From UBA3495 sp964629875 (GTDB lineage: Bacteria; Chloroflexota; Dehalococcoidia; Lucifugimonadales; UBA3495), in contig CAZVRK010000021.1 of NCBI GenBank assembly GCA_964629875.1, forward strand, positions 1-30,424: a stretch of 30,424 nt of DNA, written 5' to 3'. How positions within the stretch are numbered: position 1 is the stretch's first letter; every line of letters starts with the position of its first letter. Below the pieces are notes generated by a model. It was given only the letters and a program-made list of their open reading frames with translations. It was not told the origin of the DNA and made no database searches. A program made the position numbers and the translations under genes. Of this stretch, positions 23,761-30,424 are shown one piece after another.

Positions 23761-24441
23761 CTATTTAATTCGGGATTCTAGGATAGAGGCTACAATTGGT
23801 ATATCAACTGGTGTAGTAACCTTAATGTTGGAATAGGAGCCCTCAAATACAGTGATATTGTAACCCAGGTATTCAAGAAGAGCCGAGTCATCCGTAAATG
23901 TACACGTTGCTTTGTTGTGGGCCTCAATTAAGGAGCTATATTTAAAGATTTGGGGCGTTTGAGATGCCCATAGGCGATCCCGCGGCGGTGTTTCCTGAAT
24001 TATATTGTTTTCAGATACAAGTTTTATGGTATCTGTAACTGGCACGCTTGCTACAGCTGACCCTGTTAGTTTGGCTGTTTTTATTCCCTCGTTTATTAAC
24101 GACTTACTTACGCAGGGCCTTGCACCGTCGTGTATTATGACCCAATCACATGGATTTAGTGATTTTAACCCGGTTCCGACAGACTCTTGCCTAGTATTTC
24201 CTCCAGCGTAAACTCCACTGACCTTTTCGAATTTATACTGTGAAATAAGATTTTGCCCTCTAGCTACAGAGGGTAGAGGTAGTATCAGAACTATCTCGGT
24301 TATTTCATGAGATTCCTGAAATGGCAGAATAGTATGACAAATTAATGGCTTGCCTAATAATTCTATAAACGTCTTGTCTTGGCCATTCATCCTCGCACTT
24401 TGGCCTCCGGCGACGATCACGACCCCGACAGTAGCAGACAT
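23761..24441 (-). CDS. ispD: 2-C-methyl-D-erythritol 4-phosphate cytidylyltransferase
   Basis: 226 aa from ATG 24441. A TTG at 24507 would add 22 residues and overlap the upstream gene, so it is less likely though not excluded. The enzyme attaches CMP to MEP in the non-mevalonate pathway. The nucleotide-binding loop is VIVAGGQSARMNGQDKTF near the N-terminus, followed by VIIHDGARPCVS, AVASVPVTDTIK, PRDRLWASQTPQIF and FTDDSALLE, all IspD landmarks. Usual IspD has VAAGxGxRM; here the loop is VAGGQSARM, a mild variant. It lies between the PIN-TRAM gene and ispF on the same strand. Confidence 0.95.
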   Translation of the reverse strand: MSATVGVVIVAGGQSARMNGQDKTFIELLGKPLICHTILPFQESHEITEIVLILPLPSVARGQNLISQYKFEKVSGVYAGGNTRQESVGTGLKSLNPCDWVIIHDGARPCVSKSLINEGIKTAKLTGSAVASVPVTDTIKLVSENNIIQETPPRDRLWASQTPQIFKYSSLIEAHNKATCTFTDDSALLEYLGYNITVFEGSYSNIKVTTPVDIPIVASILESRIK

Positions 24442-24484
24442 AGGTGGAGTAACGTCCGTTATGTTCTGTTCATATGGGTTTGAG

Positions 24485-25540
24485 TTATGTTCTGGTTGGG
24501 TGAGCAAATATGATCCGTCCTGCCCCTGTCTGTAATACTCTTGTTACTGCAACGTATGTAAACGAGTTGATGTATGGCCGACCTCCTTCAACTACAACCA
24601 TGGTTCCGTCGTCGAGGTATGCCACGCCTTGACCAGCCTCTTTCCCCTCTTGAATGATATGGACCTCTAATTCTTCTCCAGGTAGAACTATAGATTTTAA
24701 AGAGTTAGCCAACTCATTCACGTTTAAGACTTGAACACCTTGCACGTCAGCCACTCTGTTGAGATTGTAATCTGTGGTGAGGATGCCAGCATTCATAGAT
24801 AAAGCTAGTTGTACTAATTGTGAATCAACTTCTATTCCGTCGCTGACCCCAACGTCTATTATCTCTAGCTGTATGTGCTCTTCCCTGCGTAACCTGCCGA
24901 GTATTTCTAGTCCTCTTCTTCCCCTGTTTCGCCGAAGTGGGTCACTGGAATCAGCGATGTGTCTAAGTTCATCTAATATAAATCTTGGTATTACAAAAGT
25001 GGCTTCCATGAATCCTGTTGTTAGTAAATCAGCGATTCGTCCGTCAATTATCACGCTGGTGTCTACAAGTACTTTTGCGGGAGTATTTGATCTTGAAATG
25101 CTTCTAGCATTAGCGGTTTCTAGTGATGGGAATATACTTTGGACATCTCGGGCCCGTTTTATCCCTATCCATATGCCAACTATCCCTAGAGTTCCGGTTA
25201 AGACCATTGGTATGATGATTTTAGGCCATCCGTCCAATGTGTAGAACGGGATCGAGAATAAGGATGCGACGATTAGTCCTAGTAATAGACCCAATATACC
25301 CGATAGCAATATAGACCCAGGAGAGTTGTTTACAGTGACTGTTATGTATCGAATCGGACGTAGGATGACATAAGGAGCTATTATGCCTCCTGTGATAGCT
25401 CCGGTAGCTGACAAAACTATGTTTAATGGCCAGTCAGGATGAAATAAACTGGGTGGTAATATTACATAAGTCGACAATTGCCAGCCCAACAGTGCACATA
25501 CAATAGCTGCCGCCAATCGTATAGCTACCTTTGCAACCAA
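24485..25540 (-). CDS. PIN/TRAM domain protein (YacL-like membrane-anchored nuclease family)
   Basis: 351 aa. Four hydrophobic helices (about 5-24, 43-62, 78-98, 108-127) are followed by a PIN domain (about 155-275) and a C-terminal TRAM domain (about 285-345). PIN-domain acidic residues are visible as Asp160 in KVLVDTSVIIDG and Asp166, with Glu in FILDELRHIAD and Asp in GILTTDYNLNRVA. The TRAM block contains GEELEVHIIQEGKEAGQGVAYLDDGTMVVVEG-type features, split over residues 288-320. Family members are tentatively RNA-processing nucleases. The start is TTG 25540 preceded by AGAGGTGA. A minus-strand TATAAT lies at 25583-25588 without a good -35. It heads the ispD-ispF-cysS run, as yacL does in Bacillus. 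Confidence 0.93.
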   Translation of the reverse strand: MVAKVAIRLAAAIVCALLGWQLSTYVILPPSLFHPDWPLNIVLSATGAITGGIIAPYVILRPIRYITVTVNNSPGSILLSGILGLLLGLIVASLFSIPFYTLDGWPKIIIPMVLTGTLGIVGIWIGIKRARDVQSIFPSLETANARSISRSNTPAKVLVDTSVIIDGRIADLLTTGFMEATFVIPRFILDELRHIADSSDPLRRNRGRRGLEILGRLRREEHIQLEIIDVGVSDGIEVDSQLVQLALSMNAGILTTDYNLNRVADVQGVQVLNVNELANSLKSIVLPGEELEVHIIQEGKEAGQGVAYLDDGTMVVVEGGRPYINSFTYVAVTRVLQTGAGRIIFAHPTRT

Positions 25541-25841
25541 TCATCACCTCTGAAGTTTTCCAGAATTATTAATTCTTTTCGGATTATATAAAAATCTGTT
25601 CGATTATTGCATCTTTGAGTCGAATATTCGCATATTATATATGATATGGAAATACTTAGTATTATTGGATGCTAGATGGATAAGGTAGACACATTTGCAA
25701 TTTCACGTGCTGTACGCGGAGCCAATGTTATTGAGATTAATTATAGAAAACTGATATAGTTCGTATTGTCAGTCTAGGTGGCACAGAAGTTCATTGAACC
25801 GTTACGTATCTAATTTAAGATTGTTTGTGGAGATGTTTCAA
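25541..25841. other. 301-nt intergenic region
   Basis: This AT-rich spacer between divergent genes holds the osmC promoter (25731-25760) and a lone minus-strand TATAAT at 25583-25588. A 27-codon plus-strand frame at 25677-25760 overlaps the promoter and is not credible. I see no RNA gene or repeat. Confidence 0.6.
25731..25760 (+). promoter_or_regulatory. Sigma70-like promoter for the OsmC-like selenoprotein gene
   Basis: TTGAGA (25731-25736), 18-nt spacer and TATAGT (25755-25760), 82 nt before the ATG at 25842. Confidence 0.5.
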
Positions 25842-26276
25842 ATGGCAGAATTAACCTTGGCGTATAAATCGCGGAGTTACAGTACTGGTTCGGTGGGACG
25901 TGCTATATGCAATTCACGCAACCACCATTGGGTTGCCGATGACGCAGGTGGTGAAGAAGTCGGAGCTGGAGAGTTGTTTTTCGCCGGTATAGCTGCTTGT
26001 GCTGTGAATATGGTAGAGAGGATGGCCAAGCAAGATAGTATAGAGTTGAATTGGATGGATGTTAGTGTGGAAGCATACAGGGATCCTGAAAAAGAACAAG
26101 GCGAAGTTACACTTTATGATGACGTGCGAGTCCACTTCGAGATGTGGGGAGTAGAGGAAGATGAAGCCCACAATTTGATTGAATTGTGGAAAAGCCGTTG
26201 ACCGCTATATGGTTCGGTTGCCGTGGCAACCCCAAATACAACGGTAACATCAGAAATATATCCTCATAATCATTAG
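25842..26276 (+). CDS. OsmC-like peroxidase, probable selenoprotein (Sec at codon 120)
   Basis: Reading through an in-frame TGA at 26199-26201 gives a full 144-aa OsmC/Ohr-family protein. OsmC proteins reduce hydroperoxides with two cysteines. The first is Cys53 in ELFFAGIAACAVNMVER. The second, in the family motif (R/K)CPLY or CPV, is replaced by TGA in SR-U-PLYGSVAVA. The residues after the TGA, including GSVAVATPNTTV, match the conserved OsmC C-terminus. The spacing Cys53-Sec120 (67) is close to E. coli OsmC Cys59-Cys125 (66). A bacterial SECIS-like hairpin follows (26216-26231). The start is ATG 25842 with GGAG at 25829-25832; ordinary annotation would stop at the TGA and lose 25 residues. 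OsmC-like selenoproteins are, to my recollection, known from marine metagenomes. The alternative is a nonsense mutation or sequencing error. Confidence 0.82.
26199..26231 (+). promoter_or_regulatory. UGA Sec codon and SECIS-like hairpin in the osmC-like gene
   Basis: TGA at 26199-26201 is followed after 14 nt by GGTTGC (26216-26221), a 4-nt loop CGTG (26222-26225) and GCAACC (26226-26231). The stem is perfect, the apical loop begins 21 nt after the UGA and has G in its second position, as bacterial SECIS elements require. Confidence 0.75.
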
Positions 26277-26375
26277 TTAGGTATTGTAATTGGACCGGTA
26301 TTTTTTAGTTTGTCGGAATGTGTAGTATTATTAAAATATATTGAAATAGTAGGTGTGTAGAGGAGGATCATGGTC

Positions 26376-27059
26376 ATGGATAATACACTGATTAAGCGAT
26401 TAGAGGAGCGAATTCAGACAAAGTCTTTGTTGCTTCATCCTTATTACCAAGCTTGGCAAGCAGGACAATTAACTATTGAAGATCTCCAGATTTATGCGGA
26501 GCAATATTACTTCTTTGAAGCGAATTTTCCGCGATATCTAAGTGCTATTCATTCAAAGTGCGAGGATCGGGAGGTTCGTCAAAGTATATTGGATAATCTT
26601 TGGGATGAAGAACATGGAGATTATAACCATAGAGCTATGTGGTTAGATTTCTGCGGGGGATTAGGCTTAGATAAGTCTAAAGTCGAATATTCTGAGATTA
26701 TGCCTTCTACACAGCATTTACTAGATATATACTCAAATACTTGTGATAAAGGGACCTTTCAAGAAGGGCTAGCGGTTATGTACGCATACGAAGCGCAAGT
26801 ACCAGAAATAGCTTTAGACAAAATGAAGGGTTTAAAAGAATTTTATGGGCTAGATGACTCTTCATCCCTAAAATTCTTTGAAGTGCATAGCATATTGGAC
26901 GAAGATCACTCTGACAGGGAAGCTGAAGCGATTGCAAACACATCAGATTTCTGTGAACCCGAAGTGGAGGCAGCCCTGCAATCAGCATTGGAAGCTTGGT
27001 GGGGATTCCTCGATGGTATGGAGGAAAAACGACAGACTTTGATGCATGCTGCCGACTAG
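26376..27059 (+). CDS. CADD-like di-metal oxidase (heme-oxygenase-like fold), possible p-aminobenzoate synthase
   Basis: 227 aa. The heme-oxygenase-like diiron oxidase fold of Chlamydia CADD is evident: LLLHPYYQAWQAGQL (18-32), YAEQYYFFEANFPRYLSAIH (40-59), LWDEEHGDYNHRAMW (75-89), AYEAQVPEIALDKMKG (137-152), HSILDEDHSD (171-180). The six metal ligands known for CADD (Glu81, His88, Glu142, His174, Asp178, His181) align with Glu78, His85, Glu139, His171, Asp175 and His178. Tyr24 and Lys149 align with CADD Tyr27 and Lys152, which are implicated in making p-aminobenzoate from the protein's own tyrosine. So a self-sacrificing pABA synthase for folate is plausible. ATG 26376 is preferred over ATG 26370 because AGGAGG (26361-26366) is 9 nt before it. 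Own terminator at 27082. It sits between two selenoprotein genes. Confidence 0.88.
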   Translation: MDNTLIKRLEERIQTKSLLLHPYYQAWQAGQLTIEDLQIYAEQYYFFEANFPRYLSAIHSKCEDREVRQSILDNLWDEEHGDYNHRAMWLDFCGGLGLDKSKVEYSEIMPSTQHLLDIYSNTCDKGTFQEGLAVMYAYEAQVPEIALDKMKGLKEFYGLDDSSSLKFFEVHSILDEDHSDREAEAIANTSDFCEPEVEAALQSALEAWWGFLDGMEEKRQTLMHAAD

Positions 27060-27081
27060 ATAAATAAGTCTGGCTAGATTA

Positions 27082-27120
27082 ACACCGTTCTGGGATAATC
27101 TCCCGGAGCGGTGTTTTTTT
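27082..27120 (+). terminator. Rho-independent terminator after the CADD-like gene
   Basis: A 14-bp stem with two G-T pairs, left arm 27082-27095 and right arm 27101-27114, a 5-nt loop TAATC, and a run of seven or more T to 27120. Confidence 0.92.
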
Positions 27121-27200
27121 CTGCTATATTGAAAAGTAGGCTGTATTCCCGTCGCAATATACAAATTAATCTAGCAAATTAACCTATAGGAAGTGTCCTG

Positions 27201-28133
27201 ATGAATATTTGTTCATTTTTACCCAGTGCAACGGAAATAGTATACGTCTTGGGTTTGGAAGACGAATTAAAAGGCGTTACACATGAGTGCGACTTTCCTC
27301 CCGGTGCTAAAGAAAAGCCGTGGGTGGTAAGGAGTGTATTTGACGGGCTCGAACCGACGAGTGGTGAGATTAATCAAGTTATATCTCAAAGACTTGAACA
27401 GGGTCTTGGGATATATGAAATAGATGAGGATGTATTTGTTGCCTCTGAACCTGATTTGCTTATAACGCAGGCTATCTGCGAAGTTTGAGCTATATCTTCT
27501 CGGCAGGTCGCCGAGGCGTCATCCTTGCTTGGGACAAATCCCAAGGTATTATCCTTAGATCCTCAGTATATTAATGATGTTCTTGAGGATATTAAAAAAG
27601 TTGGTAGTTTAACAGGTAAAGAAGACAAGGCTTTTCAGATTACTCAACTGATGTCAGACAGGATAGAAAGTGTTAAATCAAGATGCGCATTGGTATTAGA
27701 TAAACCTAAGGTTTTGTCGCTAGAATGGGTAGATCCACTCATGTGTGGTGGTCATTGGGTTCCTGAGATGGTTGAAATAGCCGGAGGAGTCAATTGCTTC
27801 GGAGACAAGGACACTGGTTCTTTCAAATTAGAATGGCAACAGATTTTAGAATCTAAACCGGATATTATAATATTTATGCCGTGTGGGTTTGACGTGAAAC
27901 GAGGCTTGGAAGATGTAGCGATACTTGCAAATAAAGAAGGCTGGGCATCGTTACCGGCGGTAATGAACAATCAAGTTTATGTAATAGACGCCAGTGCCTA
28001 TACCAGTAGATCAGGACCTAGATTAGTAACAGGTTTGGAGATAATGGCAGAGATGATACACCCTGAAATATTTTCCGGCTGTATTCCTGAATCTGGAGCT
28101 TTGAAATTATACGGAGACTTGACCAAGTTATAA
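27201..28133 (+). CDS. BtuF-like cobalamin-binding protein, probable selenoprotein (Sec at codon 96)
   Basis: Two same-frame reading frames (27201-27488 and 27525-28133) are joined here through a TGA at 27486-27488, giving 310 aa. This is the normal length for the soluble BtuF-like 'cobalamin-binding protein' family with helical-backbone substrate-binding fold. The N-terminus ICSFLPSATEIVYVLGLE and GVTHECDFPP is typical. In relatives the next landmark is LCDVCAVS. Here it is ICEV-U-AIS, so Cys93 and Sec96 make a CxxU pair. After the TGA the family pattern resumes without shift: PKVLSLDPQYINDVLEDI, SLEWVDPLMCGGHWVPEMVE and WASLPAVMNNQVYVIDA. AGGAAG lies 7 nt before ATG 27201. A perfect SECIS-like hairpin is at 27499-27515. 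No signal peptide is seen. The role in corrinoid uptake or handling is known only by family. The alternative is a pseudogene by nonsense mutation. Confidence 0.83.
27486..27515 (+). promoter_or_regulatory. UGA Sec codon and SECIS-like hairpin in the btuF-like gene
   Basis: TGA (27486-27488) is followed after 10 nt by CTCGGC (27499-27504), loop AGGTC (27505-27509) and GCCGAG (27510-27515). The stem is perfect and the loop begins 17 nt after the UGA, with G in the second position and a GGT sequence resembling known bacterial SECIS loops. Confidence 0.8.
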
Positions 28134-28179
28134 TCTTTGGCCATGGTTATTAGATGCAAAGAATCGGATAGTTCGATAA

Positions 28180-28866
28180 CTAGTTTAACCGGTGCCCTTG
28201 AAATGGGTTACTTTTCTTGGATTGTTCGAGCATCATCTCATTGCCCTTCTGCAATATTGGAATAAGCTTTTGTAGTCTCTCTGTATAGGAATTGGTTTCT
28301 AGGAGGTTTTGTCGCAGTTCACCCGGTAATTCTATGCTCACTGTCATTGCTGATATAACTCGTAGGCACAATTCTTTCGCGTCATCTGGTAGCATGACGT
28401 TGGCATTCCATCCCCCTGCTATTGTTGCCTGATGCCCCAAGAAAGTTCTAAATTCTTGGTGGGTAGAAAGTAGAATGCTTTGTGGAACTGGATCTGATGA
28501 CTCGTCTAGATATCTGACTAATCCAGTCATGTAAGGAACTTTATCAAGGATTTGTATTAGCTCAAAACGCCGTTCTCCAGTGGTAGATATATTGAGTCTT
28601 CCTTCCTGTAAAGTCTGGGAATTCGTAACACGTGTTGTAGTCCCTATTTTAAATGGCTCTGCCGGGTCTCCAACTTCCTGGCCCTCTTTGATCAACAGGA
28701 TCCCAAAAGGTGTATTTTGTTCAATACAATGATTGATCATGGTCTTATAACGTTCCTCAAAGATATGCAGAGGCAGCTGCATTCCTGGAAATAAAACAAT
28801 ATTGTTAAGAGGAAATAGAGGAAGTTCTATTGGTTCATTGTCTGATATGTTCGGCTGTTCTTCCAT
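28180..28866 (-). CDS. LON peptidase substrate-binding (N-terminal) domain protein
   Basis: 228 aa consisting only of the LON N-terminal domain. The beta-rich part begins IELPLFPLNNIVLFPGMQLPLHIFEERY (split: about 14-41) and continues with FGILLIKEGQEVGDP, IGTTTRVT and GRLNISTTGERRFELI; a helical part (about 130-220) follows. There are no AAA+ ATPase or protease domains, as in the free-standing LON-N (YcjC/PUA-like) proteins whose cell function is unknown; a role in recognising unfolded proteins is guessed by analogy. The ATG at 28866 is clear. It is convergent with the btuF-like gene across 46 nt and divergent from the MmgE/PrpD gene across 160 nt. Confidence 0.92.
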   Translation of the reverse strand: MEEQPNISDNEPIELPLFPLNNIVLFPGMQLPLHIFEERYKTMINHCIEQNTPFGILLIKEGQEVGDPAEPFKIGTTTRVTNSQTLQEGRLNISTTGERRFELIQILDKVPYMTGLVRYLDESSDPVPQSILLSTHQEFRTFLGHQATIAGGWNANVMLPDDAKELCLRVISAMTVSIELPGELRQNLLETNSYTERLQKLIPILQKGNEMMLEQSKKSNPFQGHRLN

Positions 28867-28954
28867 GATGCGGTAGTATAGACGTTCATGATTATAGCCA
28901 CAAGCTTAAGCCAGTGGCGTTTATGTAAGGACCTTCGTGTCCGTGCTAAAGACC

Positions 28955-28982
28955 TTGTATTGATAATAACAGTGTATATAAT
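28955..28982 (+). promoter_or_regulatory. Promoter for the MmgE/PrpD gene
   Basis: TTGTAT (28955-28960), 16-nt spacer and TATAAT (28977-28982), 44 nt before ATG 29027. Confidence 0.55.
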
Positions 28983-29026
28983 AGCGGATCATGTACGATC
29001 ATTTTAGTTAATTATGGAGGTCTGAT

Positions 29027-30388
29027 ATGGGAGCCACTGAAACTATTTCACGATGGATAGTAGACACTACATATGAAGATATTCCACCTGAAGCAATAAG
29101 AGTAGCTAATGAGTCATGCTTTGATTTGCTAGGAGTTATCCTCGCTGGGTCTATGCAACCAGTAGGGGACATAATAAAACAGTATGTCAGTGATATGGGA
29201 GGTTCTTCTGAAGCAACAATATTGTCTTCAGGGGAAATGACCTCATTACCAAATGCCGCTCTGGCAAATGGGACTATGGGCCATGCTTTAGACTACGACG
29301 ATTTTGGCGGCTTTGGACATCCGACCGTCGCTATTTTTCCAGCGTTGTTAGCTCTTGGTGAAAATATCGGCGCTACTGGAAAAGACTTGTTGGAGGCTTA
29401 TGTAGTTGGCTGTGAAATAGGATTGGCTCTTCAACACACCACTAAGTATAACCAGATGGCTAAAGGGTTTCATGCCACAGCGGTTATAGGACGTCTAGCT
29501 TGTACCGCAGCGTGTTGTAAGCTCTTGAAACTAGATCAAGGTCAAATTGTTACAGCTCTGGGAATTGCTGGTTCTATGGCTGGAGGATTAATCCACAATT
29601 TCGGAACCATGACGAAACCTCTTCACGCGGGATTGGTATGTCGTGATGGTGTCACAGCAGCTCAATTAGCTCAAAGAGGCCTAACCTCTGGCCAGCAGAT
29701 ACTCGAACATCCTTTAGGGTATGCCACAACTATCCTAGGAGAAGGAATCTATGATCTAGATGATATGGCGGCCAACATGGGGAAACCATTTAGAGTGCAA
29801 GACGCTCTCATGATCAAAAAATATCCGTGTTGTGGTGGTAATCACGCTATGTTAGATAGCCTGTTTAGTTTAATGCGAGAGCATAACTTTACTTATGACG
29901 ATGTAGAGAACGCTGAAGTAGATCAGTCATTTTTATCAATTGTGATGTTGTACGAAGAACCAGATGATGATCTAAAAGGAAAATTTAGCGCCAAGTATAA
30001 TGTCGCTGCGGCATTGGTAGATGGTGAAGTCGGTGTAGATACTTTTAGCCAAGATAAAATAGATGATCCCAAAATCCAAGAGGCCATGGGCAAGGTGCGG
30101 AATAGAGTTATGGCTAAGGCGGAAGAGGGTTTGACAGATCATGGGCCAGGTCTTCCGATTAGAATTACCCTGAAAGATGGCCGTGTTATCGAGCATAGAA
30201 CTGCGAGAGGAGATATTCTAGGAGCACAGGGGAATCCTTGGGGGATAGATAATATCAAGAACAAATTCAAGCAAAATGCTGGATTGGCTTTGCCTTCAGA
30301 ACGAGTTGATCAGACTATTGATACGTGGGCAGATATTGGTCAGGTTTCAGATTTGGCGGATAATATCAGGAGAACCTTGGTAATATAA
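29027..30388 (+). CDS. MmgE/PrpD family protein
   Basis: 453 aa, the family of 2-methylcitrate dehydratase (PrpD), immune-responsive gene 1 and iminodisuccinate epimerase. The family landmarks are present: SCFDLLGVILAGSMQPVGD, NGTMGHALDYDDFGG (active-site region, about 80-96), GCEIGLALQHTTKYNQMAKGFHATA (split over 126-150), MTKPLHAGLVCRDGVTAAQLAQ (about 196-217) and the KKYPCCGGNHAMLD strand (about 264-277). TGGAGG (29015-29020) and a promoter support the ATG. The protein could dehydrate or epimerise a hydroxy or amino dicarboxylate; no prpB/prpC genes are seen, so 2-methylcitrate is not implied. A ribosome site for another plus-strand gene appears right after it, so it may be the first gene of an operon. 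Confidence 0.93.
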   Translation: MGATETISRWIVDTTYEDIPPEAIRVANESCFDLLGVILAGSMQPVGDIIKQYVSDMGGSSEATILSSGEMTSLPNAALANGTMGHALDYDDFGGFGHPTVAIFPALLALGENIGATGKDLLEAYVVGCEIGLALQHTTKYNQMAKGFHATAVIGRLACTAACCKLLKLDQGQIVTALGIAGSMAGGLIHNFGTMTKPLHAGLVCRDGVTAAQLAQRGLTSGQQILEHPLGYATTILGEGIYDLDDMAANMGKPFRVQDALMIKKYPCCGGNHAMLDSLFSLMREHNFTYDDVENAEVDQSFLSIVMLYEEPDDDLKGKFSAKYNVAAALVDGEVGVDTFSQDKIDDPKIQEAMGKVRNRVMAKAEEGLTDHGPGLPIRITLKDGRVIEHRTARGDILGAQGNPWGIDNIKNKFKQNAGLALPSERVDQTIDTWADIGQVSDLADNIRRTLVI

Positions 30389-30415
30389 ATCTGGTACATA
30401 ACATAGATATACAAA

Positions 30416-30422
30416 AGGGAGG
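30416..30422 (+). promoter_or_regulatory. Ribosome binding site of a gene beyond the right edge
   Basis: AGGGAGG lies 27 nt after the MmgE/PrpD stop, at the very end of the window, and probably belongs to a co-directional gene starting within the next few bases. Confidence 0.5.
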
Positions 30423-30424
30423 TT

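Noticed and set aside
25677..25760. A 27-codon ATG frame (MDKVDTFAISRAVRGANVIE)
   Set aside because: No ribosome site, and it overlaps the osmC promoter. The faint likeness to chorismate mutase N-termini is too short to use.
27525..28133. Treating the second part of the btuF-like gene as a separate protein starting at a TTG
   Set aside because: It would lack the N-terminal lobe, has no ribosome site, and is in the same frame as the first part with family homology running continuously across the TGA.
1..30424. CRISPR arrays, insertion sequences, prophage structural genes, rRNA
   Set aside because: No regularly spaced direct repeats, transposase or integrase motifs, or rRNA-like sequence were seen.

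Overview
The window reads as a compact, moderately AT-rich bacterial chromosome. About 30 protein genes, one tRNA and no insertion sequences, phage structural genes, rRNA or CRISPR arrays are visible. Many genes start with TTG or GTG, Shine-Dalgarno sites are frequent, and several sigma70-type promoters can be read directly. The content suggests a free-living, probably marine, aerobic heterotroph of the Chloroflexota SAR202 / Dehalococcoidia-like type: two luciferase-like flavin monooxygenases, a double NIPSNAP protein, SMP-30, crotonase, MDR dehydrogenase, GlcD-type FAD oxidase, 2-hydroxyacid dehydrogenase, ornithine-cyclodeaminase-like enzyme and MmgE/PrpD. This placement is inference from gene content, since no phylogenetic marker was compared.

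Layout. 1-3.6 kb: the 5' end of a metallo-beta-lactamase-fold gene (running off the left edge), a flavin monooxygenase, then on the minus strand a PncC/CinA-C protein, TlyA and a crotonase. 3.6-6.6 kb: SMP-30, an MDR dehydrogenase and a lone protein with a D5-primase-type winged helix. 6.9-9.3 kb: a queF/queuosine-transporter pair divergent from an MFS exporter. 9.4-12.4 kb: NIPSNAP, flavin monooxygenase, SnoaL-like protein and an alpha/beta hydrolase. 12.6-14.1 kb: ribosomal protein L25 and a DUF3800 protein. 14.2-17.5 kb: a four-gene PhnDCE-like ABC importer of the type often annotated as putative selenate transporter. 17.6-21.7 kb: tRNA-Ser(GGA), two dehydrogenases, a small convergent gene and an FAD oxidase. 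21.8-25.5 kb: a housekeeping operon, PIN-TRAM, ispD, ispF, cysS. 25.7-28.1 kb: the most interesting block (below). 28.2-30.4 kb: LON-N protein and MmgE/PrpD.

Main discovery. Two genes in the 25.8-28.1 kb block are each interrupted by a single in-frame TGA exactly where the family has a functional cysteine, and each TGA is followed by a perfect hairpin at the distance and with the loop G expected of a bacterial SECIS element. One is an OsmC-like peroxidase (TGA at the second catalytic Cys). The other is a BtuF-like cobalamin-binding protein (TGA converts a CxxC into CxxU). I read both as selenoproteins that ordinary gene calling splits or truncates. Between them lies a CADD-like di-metal oxidase with all the metal ligands plus the Tyr and Lys implicated in self-sacrificing p-aminobenzoate synthesis. 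A possible selenium-oxyanion importer lies 8 kb away. Together these suggest a selenium-using organism, although no sel genes are inside the window.
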